A DNA stretch of 64,000 nt from assembly GCF_902499175.1 (NCBI RefSeq), contig NZ_CABVQC010000038.1, positions 1 through 64,000 on the forward strand, written 5' to 3'. Each line of letters opens with the position of its first letter. Positions within the stretch are counted from its first letter, which is position 1. The notes below the pieces were generated by a model. That model saw nothing but the letters and a program-made list of their open reading frames with translations. It did no database searches and was not told the origin of the DNA. The position numbers were made by a program, and so were the translations under genes. The DNA is from Burkholderia aenigmatica (GTDB lineage: Bacteria > Pseudomonadota > Gammaproteobacteria > Burkholderiales > Burkholderiaceae). Of this stretch, positions 42,861 to 51,348 are shown piece after piece.

Positions 42861-44480
42861 TCAGACTTCCTTCTTCAGCGTGTCCGACATCCGTAGCGCG
42901 AGCGCCGCGATCGTCAGCGTCACGTTCACCGTACCGACGGTCGGCATCGTCGAGCTGCTCGAGATGAACAGGTTCGGATGGTCGAACGTGCGGCAGTCCT
43001 TGTCGACGACCGAGTCGCGTGCATCCGCGCCCATGATCGTCGCGCCCGTGATGTGGTTGTTCGGCGCGAACTCGTCGTTGAAGACGACTTCGGTGCCGCC
43101 CAGCACCTTCGCGGCCGTCGCGTAGACCTCGCGCGTATGCACGGCGCCACGCTTCACGTAGTCGTCGATCGCGTAGGTGATCTCGGGGCGCGGAATGCCG
43201 ACCGCGTCGGTGGCCGTCTTGCTCGGCACGATGCGGTTCTCGGGTTGCGGCAGGATCTCGTGGAAGCAGTCGAACTGCACGAAGCGCGCGGAACGGTCGC
43301 GGATCTGTGCGTCGAGCTCTTCCGGCTTCATCAGCTTGCCGCCCTTGAAGATCTTCTGCGTTTCCTGGTTGATGCGCGACATGTTCGACAGGTGGATCTT
43401 CTTCGCGGCTTCGGTCGCGCGGAACGGGCCGTCGCGGAAACCGATCAGCGACGTCATCTCCTGCGGGCCGCGGCCCGGCCACAGCTTCTCGTTCGCGTAG
43501 AACGACACGCCGGTGCCCGGGTGATCCATCAGGTTGCGGCCGACCATGTCCGAGCTGTTCGCGACGCCGTTCGGGAAGTCGCGGTTCGCGGACATCAGCA
43601 GGATCTTCGGCGTCTCGATGCCGTTCGCGGCAATCACGAAGTACTTGCCTTCGACGCGATGGTCGGCGCCCGTCTTGTCCTTGTAGACCGCGGCGGTAAT
43701 GCGCTTGTCCGGGCCCGTCTCGAGCTTGTAGACGACCGCGCTGTCGATCAGTTTCGCGCCGGCCTGCTCGGCCTTCTCGACGTGCACGATGCCGTTGTAC
43801 ATCGCGCCGATCGGGCAGATCGGCATGCAGTTGTTGTTCCCGCAACAAGTCGGCCGGCCGTCGTACGGGCGGCTGTTGCGCGCGACCGGCTCGGTCACCA
43901 CGTGGAACTTCGGGTCATAGCCGTTGAGCGCGCTCTTGATCGTCTGCTCGTTGAACGACAACGGCAGCGGCGGCATCGGGTACGGCTCCTTGCGCGGCGA
44001 GTACAGGTCTTCCTCGGGGCCCGGGCCCCACACGCCGAGTTCCTCTTCGGCGCGCTGGTAGTAATGCTCGATGTCGTCGTACTGGATCGGCCAGTCGCGG
44101 CCGACGCCGTACACCGTCTTCATCTTGAAGTCGTTCGGGATGAAGCGCCACGCCGACGCGGCCCAGTGCCACGTCGTACCGCCTACCGCACGAATGTACT
44201 GCGAGTTGAACTTGTGCTCGCCCTTCAGGATCAGGTAGTCGTTCGGCGGGCCGTATTCCGGATGCGGCGCCCACGCGCTCGACGGGTACGGCGCCATGAA
44301 GTCGGTCTTGTCGACCTGGTTGCGGAAGCGCTCGACGATTTCCCAGCGCGGCATGCGCGGGCCGGCTTCCAGCAGGATCACGGACTTGCCCGCCATCGCG
44401 AGCTGGTGTGCAACGATCGCGCCTGCGACACCCGACCCGACGACGACGACGTCGGCCTTCTGCGTATCGGTATCGGCCAT
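42861..44480 (-). CDS. FAD-dependent glucose dehydrogenase catalytic subunit (alpha, GMC family)
   Basis: A 539-residue GMC oxidoreductase that oxidises the C1 hydroxyl of glucose in the periplasm. The FAD-binding loop is DVVVVGSGVAGAIVAHQLAM. A cysteine cluster CCGNNNCMPIC (Cys212, 213, 218, 222) matches the published iron-sulfur ligands of the B. cepacia enzyme. The C-terminal GMC region has FNDEFAPNNHITGATIMGAD with the catalytic His and ends in PTVGTVNVTLTIAALALRMS. It has no signal peptide of its own and is presumably exported by hitch-hiking on the Tat-targeted gamma subunit encoded upstream, whose stop overlaps this start. Family members oxidising other polyols are the alternative. Confidence 0.92.
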   Translation of the reverse strand: MADTDTQKADVVVVGSGVAGAIVAHQLAMAGKSVILLEAGPRMPRWEIVERFRNQVDKTDFMAPYPSSAWAPHPEYGPPNDYLILKGEHKFNSQYIRAVGGTTWHWAASAWRFIPNDFKMKTVYGVGRDWPIQYDDIEHYYQRAEEELGVWGPGPEEDLYSPRKEPYPMPPLPLSFNEQTIKSALNGYDPKFHVVTEPVARNSRPYDGRPTCCGNNNCMPICPIGAMYNGIVHVEKAEQAGAKLIDSAVVYKLETGPDKRITAAVYKDKTGADHRVEGKYFVIAANGIETPKILLMSANRDFPNGVANSSDMVGRNLMDHPGTGVSFYANEKLWPGRGPQEMTSLIGFRDGPFRATEAAKKIHLSNMSRINQETQKIFKGGKLMKPEELDAQIRDRSARFVQFDCFHEILPQPENRIVPSKTATDAVGIPRPEITYAIDDYVKRGAVHTREVYATAAKVLGGTEVVFNDEFAPNNHITGATIMGADARDSVVDKDCRTFDHPNLFISSSSTMPTVGTVNVTLTIAALALRMSDTLKKEV

Positions 44481-44986
44481 CAGGCTTGCCTCTCGATCGG
44501 TTTGTCGGCCCAGAAGCCGGGTTTGTTGGGGCAATACGACGGGATCACGAGCGTATCGGATACGACGCTGAACATTAATGCTTCTTCGTAGGTAATCACG
44601 ACGTTGTCCACGATGCCGAGATACCACGCTTCAAGAATCTTGAGCGCGAGTGCTTCCTGATCGGGATTCAGCGAACCGGACGCGAGTGCGCCGGCGAGTT
44701 GCGGCAGGCTGTCGGCCGTCTTGAACGAGCCCTTCTGCAAGGCCTGCAGGAAGCGCTGGCCGAGCACGCGGCTCAGCCCCTTCTTGCCGGTCAATGCTTC
44801 GGAGAGCGTCATGAACGTATCGAGCGGCGCGGTGCCGGGATCGTCGGCCAGGGCCCGCATCGCCAGAGAGCCCGTGAGGCCCGCCGCCGTCAGCGCCAGT
44901 GCGCCCTGCAGCCATTGACGCCGTGTGATGCCTGTTACGGCTGCGTCGCCAGTGCGACGCGAGTGGGGAGTGTTGTCGTTGTGCAT
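44480..44986 (-). CDS. Glucose dehydrogenase small subunit (gamma, Tat-exported)
   Basis: A 168-residue protein with a Tat signal (TRRQWLQGALALTAAGLTGS, then a cut near ALA-DDP). The mature part has MTLSEALTGKKGLSRVLGQR and a C-terminal WYLGIVDNVVITYEEALMFS plus PSYCPNKPGFWADKP. It is the chaperone-like subunit needed for folding and export of the FAD subunit in the B. cepacia enzyme, and its length equals the reported gamma subunit. The start ATG 44986 follows GAAGGAAAC. It is the first gene of the gamma-alpha-beta operon, and the stop overlaps the alpha start by one base. Confidence 0.92.
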   Translation of the reverse strand: MHNDNTPHSRRTGDAAVTGITRRQWLQGALALTAAGLTGSLAMRALADDPGTAPLDTFMTLSEALTGKKGLSRVLGQRFLQALQKGSFKTADSLPQLAGALASGSLNPDQEALALKILEAWYLGIVDNVVITYEEALMFSVVSDTLVIPSYCPNKPGFWADKPIERQA

Positions 44987-45290
44987 GTTTCCTTCTCTCG
45001 AACACCGGATTCGGGAAAACCACGCTTGATATTTCTCAAACATTGGCGCGGACCTGAAATGTACGCGCACAAATCGGATCGAACAATCTTTTTATAGTCC
45101 ATTAAATGTTCCGCCATCCGAGACAATCGACATTTCGCTGCATTTTTGTGTCGTTGGCGCGACAAATCTGCGGCACGCACATCGTTGTCGCACACCGACG
45201 ACACACTGCGCAGCGCGATGCGCGCGCATGTCGGTCGGTTAGAATCCCGTGCAATCAAACAGAAAGCTTCCCTCCGAGGGCAATCGAGCG
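44987..45290. other. Divergent promoter region, glucose dehydrogenase / macroglobulin
   Basis: No gene is seen in these 304 bases. The half next to the dehydrogenase operon is AT-rich (ATCTTTTTATAGTCCATTAA), suitable for its promoter. TAGAAT at 45240-45245 is a plausible -10 box for the macroglobulin gene; I find no matching -35 of quality. No operator palindrome stands out. Confidence 0.35.
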
Positions 45291-48200
45291 ATGAAGCAGC
45301 ACGACAAACAGAACAAAGCGAAACGAACCAACCACACCACCCGGCTGCTCTGGCGCATCGGCGCCGTCGCGGCGCTCGGCGGCGCCACGGCGCTGTCGCT
45401 GCATGCGGGCGCGGCGCGCACGGTGAGCGTATCGCCGCAAGGCACCGTCACCGAGGTCCGTCAAACCGTCGTCAAGTTCGACGAACCGATGGTCGCGTTC
45501 GGCTCGGCCTCCGCGCCGAATCCCGCGCGCGTCACCTGCAACGATTCCACCGCCGCGCGCGGCCAGGGTCACTGGCTCGACGACAAGACCTGGGTTTACG
45601 ATTTCGAAAACGACCTGCCGCCCGGCGTGCGCTGCGCGGTCGCGCTCAACGACACGTTGCGCTCGGTCGCCGGCAACGCGGCCAGCGGCCCGCGCCGCTT
45701 CACGTTCCAGACGGGCGGCCCGTTCCCGGTGAACGTCCGCCCCGGCTCGCGCGAGATCGAGGAACGGCAGATGTTCGTGCTGAAGCTGAACGGCCCGGCC
45801 GAACCGCGCTCGGCGCTCGCGAACATCTGGTGCGAAGCGGCCGGCATCGGCAACCGCATTCCCGTCACGGCCGCCGACGACGATGCGCGCAACGCACTGC
45901 TCGATCACTTCGGGCTGAAGAAGGATGCCGCGCGCGTGCTGACGCTGTCGTGCGCGCAGGCGCTGCCGGCGAGCGCAAAAATGCAGCTCGTCTACGGCAA
46001 GGGCGTCACGAGCCCGAGCGGCATCCCGAATGAAACGGAACGGCGCTTCGATTTCACCGTGCGCGCACCGTTCGCCGCGAGCTTCTCGTGCGAACGCGAG
46101 AACGCAAAGGCGCCCTGCACGCCGCTGCGCCCGCTCACGCTGTCGTTCAACGCGCCGATCTCGCGCAAGAACGCCGAGGCGATCAAGCTGCGCGGTCCTG
46201 ACGGTTCGCTGTCGCCGACCTTCGCGGCCGACGACAAGAGCGAGGAAGTCACCACCGTCACGTTCAATCCGCCGCTGCCCGAACAAGCCGGCCTGACGAT
46301 CGAATTGCCGTCGGGTCTGCGCGACGTGACCGACCGCTCGTTGTCCAACGCCGACCTGTTCCCGCTCGCGACGCGCACCGCGCCGATGCCGCCGCTCGCG
46401 AAGTTTTCGTCGGGCACCTTCGGGATCGTCGAGCGCTTCGCCGAACCCGATACGCCCGCGCTCGTGCCCGTCACGCTGCGCAACGTCGAGGCCGACCTGC
46501 ATATCGACGGCCTCAACACCCAGGGCGCGCAGTTCTCGAACCTGAAGGTCGACGACGACACGGCGATTCGCCAGTGGATGCGCACGGTCGACCGCTTCGA
46601 CAACTGGTCGATGACGGCCGGCTCGATCGACAGCCAGATTCCCGGCCTGCTCGAACGCAAGGGCCAGCACCCCGTCTACGTGCCGCGCGAAGCCGGCGAG
46701 AAGGCGCCCGCGCCGAAGGATCGCCGCATCGACGTGCGCTCGCTGACGCTGCTCAAGGGCCAGCCCGGCGTGCAGGCGCTGACGCTGCCGAAGGCGGACC
46801 CGAAGGCCCTGCGCCCGTTCGAAGTCGTCGGCGTGCCGATCGACAAGCCCGGCTTCTACGTGCTCGAACTCGCGTCGCCCGCGCTCGGCCGCTCGCTGCT
46901 CGCGAAGCCGTCGAGCATGTACGTGCGCACCACGGTGCTCGTCACCAACCTCGGCGTGCACCTGAAACAGGGCCGCGAAAACAACCTCGTGTGGGTCACG
47001 ACGCTCGACAAGGGCAAGCCGGTGCCGAACGCGCAGATCCGCGTGTCGGACTGCAACGGCGACGAGATCGCGTCTGGCACGACCGATGCGCAGGGCCTGC
47101 TGAAGATCGACGGCGCGTTCGAATCGAAGCGCGCCTGCAGCTCGTCCGATTCGGAGCAACGCTTCGACGACTACTTCGTGTCGGCCCGCGTGAACGATCC
47201 GAAGACGGGCCCCGACATGGCGTTCGTCAGCTCGGGCTGGAACCGCGGGATCGAATCGTGGCGCTTCAACGTGCCGACCGACACCGACAGTGCGCGGACC
47301 GTGCGCGCGCATACGGTATTCGACCGCACGCTGCTGCGCGCGGGCGAAACCGTGTCGATGAAGCATTTCATCCGCACCGAGACGCTCCAGAGCCTCGCGT
47401 TCCCGGCGCAATACCCGACGCGCGTGACGATCCGCCATCTCGGCACGGGCCAGACCTACAAGCTGCCGCTCACGTGGGCGGCCGACCACAGCGCGGACAC
47501 GCAGTTCACGCTGCCGGCCGCCGCGAAGCTCGGCGAATACAGCGTCGAGCTCGAAGGCGGCCCGGAAGATGCGCCGACCGCCACCTATTACAGCGGCAGC
47601 TTCCGCGTCGAGGCGTTCCGCCTGCCGGTGCTGAAGGGATCGATCGGCGCGCGCGACGCGCAGAAGAGCCCGCTCGTCGCCGTGAAGGAAGCGCCGCTCG
47701 CGGTGCAGATCGACTACGTGTCGGGCGGCGGCGCATCGAACCTGCCCGTGCAGGTGTCGGCGCTGATGAAGTGGGCGTCGCCGCCGTTCGCCGATCGCTT
47801 CGAGGATTTCAGCTTCACGCCATATCGCCCCGAAGCGAGCGACGGCAATGCCGATGACGATTCGCAGGACGGCGACAACGCATCGGCGTCGAACAACGAT
47901 CCCGACGCGACGAAGCTGATCGCCGACAAGCTGCCGTTGACGCTCGACCGCAACGGTGCCGGCTCGGTCACGCTCAAGGGCCTGCCGGACGTCGACGCAC
48001 CGAAGCGCATCGCGCTCGAAGCGACGTTCGCCGACCCGAACGGCGAGGTGCAGACGATTCGCGGCGACACGATCCTGTGGCCGGCCGCGGTGGTGGCCGG
48101 AATCAAGGCCGGCCGCTGGGTATCGGTCGGCCAGCACGTGCCCGTGCAGGCACTGGCGGTCGACCTGCAAGGCAAGCCGCGCGCGTCGGTGCCGATCGAG

Positions 48201-51200
48201 ATCAAGGGTGTCGCGCACATCACGACGTCGTCGCGCAAGCGGATGGTCGGCGGCTTCTACGCCTACGACAACAAGAGCGACACGCGCGACCTCGGCGTGC
48301 TGTGCTCGGGCAAGACCGACGACAAGGGCCGCATGGCCTGCGACGCGACACTCGAACAGGCCGGCAACGTGCAGCTGATCGCGGTGGCCAAGGACGGCGA
48401 CGGCCGCACGTCGAATGCATCGACGTCGGTGTGGGTCACGCGCGAGGACGAACTCTGGTTCGGCGGCGACAACACCGACCGGATCGACGTGATCCCGGAG
48501 AAGACCTCGTACGAGCCGGGCGAAACCGCCCGCTTCCAGGTGCGCATGCCGTTCCGCTACGCAACCGCGCTGGTGGCAGTCGAACGCGGCGGCGTGATGG
48601 AAACGCACATCGTCGAGCTGAACGGCAAGAACCCGACGGTCGACCTGAAGGTCGGCGAATCGTGGGGGCCGAACGTTTACGTGTCGGTGCTCGCACTGCG
48701 CGGCCGGATTCGCGAAGTGCCGTGGTACTCGTTCTTCACGTGGGGCTGGAAGGCACCGGTCGAATGGGCACGCGCATTCTGGCGCGAAGGCCGTCACTAT
48801 GAAGCGCCGACCGCGTTCGTCGACTTGTCGAAACCCGCGTTCCGCTACGGCCTCGGCGAGATCAAGGTCGGCACGGGCGTGCATCGCCTGGGCGTGACCG
48901 TGACGACCGACGCGACGCGCTACACGGTGCGCAGCAAGGCGCAGGCACACGTGAAGGTCACACTGCCGAACGGCCAGCCCGCACCGGCCGGCACGCAGAT
49001 CGCGGTCGCGGCCGTCGACGAGGCGCTGCTCGAACTGATGCCGAACAACAGCTGGGATCTGCTCGACGCGATGCTGCGGCGACGCGCGTACGGCGTCGAG
49101 ACGGCCACCGCGCAGATGGAAATCGTGGGCCGCCGCCACTTCGGCCGCAAGGCCGTGCCGGCCGGCGGCGGTGGCGGCAGCGCACCGACGCGCGAACTGT
49201 TCGACACGCTGCTGCTGTGGAATCCGCGCGTGACGCTGGATGCCAATGGCAGCGCAACCGTCGAAGTACCGCTGAACGACGCGCTCACGCGTTTCCGGAT
49301 CGTCGCGATCGCGGCGGTCGGCCCCGACCGCTTCGGCACCGGCAGCACGTCGATCCGCAGCACGCAGGATCTGCAGCTGATCTCCGGCCTGCCGCCGCTC
49401 GTGCGCGAAGGCGACGCGTTCCGCGCGCAGGTCACGCTGCGCAACACGACCGACCGCGCGATGCAGGTCGTCGTGACGCCGCGCGTGACGGGTGTCGAGG
49501 TCGCGCCGCAGACCGTATCGCTCGCGGCCAATACGGCAACCGAAGTCGCGTGGACGATCACCGTGCCCGAACAGGCGATCGACACGGCTGGCGCGCTGAA
49601 CTGGCGCATCGAAGCAGCCGAGCAAGGCGGCAAGCGCGCGTCCGACGCGCTGGCGGTCGCGCAGAAGGTCGTGCCCGCGCTGCCGGTCACGGTCCAGCAG
49701 GCGACGCTCGCGCAAGTCGACGGCACGTTGACGGTGCCGGTGGCCTCTCCGGCCGGCGCCACGAACAACGCGCAAGGCCTGCCGCGCGGCGGCATCGCGG
49801 TGTCGCTGCAGTCGAAGCTTGCCGACGGGCTGCCTGGCGTGAAACGCTGGTTCGAACGTTATCCGTACCGCTGCCTCGAACAGCAGACCTCGCGCGCGAT
49901 CGGCCTGCGCGACCCCGCGCAATGGCAGGCGCTGATCGCCCGCATGCCCGTCTATCTCGACAGCGACGGGCTCGCGAGCTACTTCCCGCCGTCGTCCGAC
50001 GATTCGCACGCCGGCAGCGCGACGCTGTCGTCGTACCTGCTCGTGGTGTCCGACGAGGCGAGCCGTCTCGACCCGCGCTTCGCGCTGCCGGAAGACCTGC
50101 GCACGCAGCTCGAGGCCGGGCTCGCGCGCTTCGTCGACGGCCGCCTCGAGCGCAACTCGTGGGCGCCGCGCCAGGATCGCGACCTGCGCAAGCTCGCCGC
50201 GATCGAGGCACTGTCGCGCTATGGCGCCGCGCAGGGCCGCATGCTCGGCTCGATCGAGATCGCGCCGAACCAGTGGCCGACCTCGGCGGTGATCGACTAT
50301 CACGCGATCCTGACGCGCGTGAAGGACATCCCGCAACGCGACGAGAAACGCGCGCAGGCCGAACAAATCCTGCGGGCACGCCTCACGTACCAGGGCACGC
50401 AGCTCGTGTTCTCGACCGCGCGCGACGACGACCTGTGGTGGCTGATGACCAGCAACGAGACCAACGCGGCACGTCTCGCGCTGGAATTCGCGGGCGACCC
50501 GGCGTGGAAGGACGAGATGCCGCGCGTGACGGCCGGCCTGCTCGCGTTGCAGCGCCAGGGCGCATGGCAGACGACCACGTCGAACGCGCTCGGCCTGCTC
50601 GCGGTCGAGCGCTTCTCGCGCACCTACGAGAGCACGCCGGTGGCCGGCGCGACGAAGGTCGCGCTCGGCGGCGACGAGCGCACGATCTCGTGGTCGCAGG
50701 CATCGGCACCCGCGCCGGTCGATACGCCGGCGTCGGCCACCCCGGCCACCCGCGCCGCCGCGTCCCGCAGCGTGATGCTGCCGTGGCCGCGCGCGTCGCA
50801 AGCGCCGGCCACGCTGTCCGTCACGCAGGACGGCACGGGCCGCCCGTGGGCCACGATCGAAAGCCTCGCGGCGGTGCCGCTGCGTTCGCCGTTCGCGGCC
50901 GGCTACCGGATCACGAAGACCGTCACGCCCGTGTCGCCCGCCGTCAAGGGCGTGCTGACGCGCGGCGACGTCGTGCGCGTGCATCTCGACATCGATGCGC
51001 AGAGCGACATGACGTGGGTCGTCGTCAACGATCCGGTTCCGGCCGGGTCGACGATCCTCGGATCGGGCCTCGGCCGCGACTCCGAAGCCGCGACGCAGGG
51101 CGAGAAGACGCCGGATGGCGCGTGGCCGGCGTTCATCGAGCGCGACTTCGACGGCTACCGCGCGTACTACGACTATCTGCCGAAGGGCAAATTCTCGGTC

Positions 51201-51338
51201 GAATACACGGTGCGGCTGAACAACGTCGGCACGTTCGGGCTGCCGCCGACGCGTGTCGAGGCGCTGTACGCGCCGTCCGTGTACGGCCTGTGGCCGAACC
51301 CGCCGATGACCGTGAAGGCGGCCGACGCGGGCAAGTAA
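45291..51338 (+). CDS. Bacterial alpha-2-macroglobulin (thioester type)
   Basis: A 2015-residue exported protein that traps attacking proteases. An N-terminal signal or anchor helix (LLWRIGAVAALGGATALSLH) is followed by many macroglobulin-like beta domains, a bait region with an acidic Asp/Ser/Asn stretch near 860-880, and the A2M core. The reactive thioester motif CLEQ is at 1528-1531 (YPYRCLEQQTSRAIG). GGGGGSAPTRELFDTLLLWNP marks the entry to the central A2M domain. The C terminus has a receptor-like beta domain ending NPPMTVKAADAGK. Common E. coli-type forms have about 1650 residues, so this is the long variant. PBP1C is encoded 10 bp downstream, the classic pairing for repair of breached cell wall. 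Confidence 0.93.
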   Translation: MKQHDKQNKAKRTNHTTRLLWRIGAVAALGGATALSLHAGAARTVSVSPQGTVTEVRQTVVKFDEPMVAFGSASAPNPARVTCNDSTAARGQGHWLDDKTWVYDFENDLPPGVRCAVALNDTLRSVAGNAASGPRRFTFQTGGPFPVNVRPGSREIEERQMFVLKLNGPAEPRSALANIWCEAAGIGNRIPVTAADDDARNALLDHFGLKKDAARVLTLSCAQALPASAKMQLVYGKGVTSPSGIPNETERRFDFTVRAPFAASFSCERENAKAPCTPLRPLTLSFNAPISRKNAEAIKLRGPDGSLSPTFAADDKSEEVTTVTFNPPLPEQAGLTIELPSGLRDVTDRSLSNADLFPLATRTAPMPPLAKFSSGTFGIVERFAEPDTPALVPVTLRNVEADLHIDGLNTQGAQFSNLKVDDDTAIRQWMRTVDRFDNWSMTAGSIDSQIPGLLERKGQHPVYVPREAGEKAPAPKDRRIDVRSLTLLKGQPGVQALTLPKADPKALRPFEVVGVPIDKPGFYVLELASPALGRSLLAKPSSMYVRTTVLVTNLGVHLKQGRENNLVWVTTLDKGKPVPNAQIRVSDCNGDEIASGTTDAQGLLKIDGAFESKRACSSSDSEQRFDDYFVSARVNDPKTGPDMAFVSSGWNRGIESWRFNVPTDTDSARTVRAHTVFDRTLLRAGETVSMKHFIRTETLQSLAFPAQYPTRVTIRHLGTGQTYKLPLTWAADHSADTQFTLPAAAKLGEYSVELEGGPEDAPTATYYSGSFRVEAFRLPVLKGSIGARDAQKSPLVAVKEAPLAVQIDYVSGGGASNLPVQVSALMKWASPPFADRFEDFSFTPYRPEASDGNADDDSQDGDNASASNNDPDATKLIADKLPLTLDRNGAGSVTLKGLPDVDAPKRIALEATFADPNGEVQTIRGDTILWPAAVVAGIKAGRWVSVGQHVPVQALAVDLQGKPRASVPIEIKGVAHITTSSRKRMVGGFYAYDNKSDTRDLGVLCSGKTDDKGRMACDATLEQAGNVQLIAVAKDGDGRTSNASTSVWVTREDELWFGGDNTDRIDVIPEKTSYEPGETARFQVRMPFRYATALVAVERGGVMETHIVELNGKNPTVDLKVGESWGPNVYVSVLALRGRIREVPWYSFFTWGWKAPVEWARAFWREGRHYEAPTAFVDLSKPAFRYGLGEIKVGTGVHRLGVTVTTDATRYTVRSKAQAHVKVTLPNGQPAPAGTQIAVAAVDEALLELMPNNSWDLLDAMLRRRAYGVETATAQMEIVGRRHFGRKAVPAGGGGGSAPTRELFDTLLLWNPRVTLDANGSATVEVPLNDALTRFRIVAIAAVGPDRFGTGSTSIRSTQDLQLISGLPPLVREGDAFRAQVTLRNTTDRAMQVVVTPRVTGVEVAPQTVSLAANTATEVAWTITVPEQAIDTAGALNWRIEAAEQGGKRASDALAVAQKVVPALPVTVQQATLAQVDGTLTVPVASPAGATNNAQGLPRGGIAVSLQSKLADGLPGVKRWFERYPYRCLEQQTSRAIGLRDPAQWQALIARMPVYLDSDGLASYFPPSSDDSHAGSATLSSYLLVVSDEASRLDPRFALPEDLRTQLEAGLARFVDGRLERNSWAPRQDRDLRKLAAIEALSRYGAAQGRMLGSIEIAPNQWPTSAVIDYHAILTRVKDIPQRDEKRAQAEQILRARLTYQGTQLVFSTARDDDLWWLMTSNETNAARLALEFAGDPAWKDEMPRVTAGLLALQRQGAWQTTTSNALGLLAVERFSRTYESTPVAGATKVALGGDERTISWSQASAPAPVDTPASATPATRAAASRSVMLPWPRASQAPATLSVTQDGTGRPWATIESLAAVPLRSPFAAGYRITKTVTPVSPAVKGVLTRGDVVRVHLDIDAQSDMTWVVVNDPVPAGSTILGSGLGRDSEAATQGEKTPDGAWPAFIERDFDGYRAYYDYLPKGKFSVEYTVRLNNVGTFGLPPTRVEALYAPSVYGLWPNPPMTVKAADAGK

Positions 51339-51348
51339 CGAGACCGTG

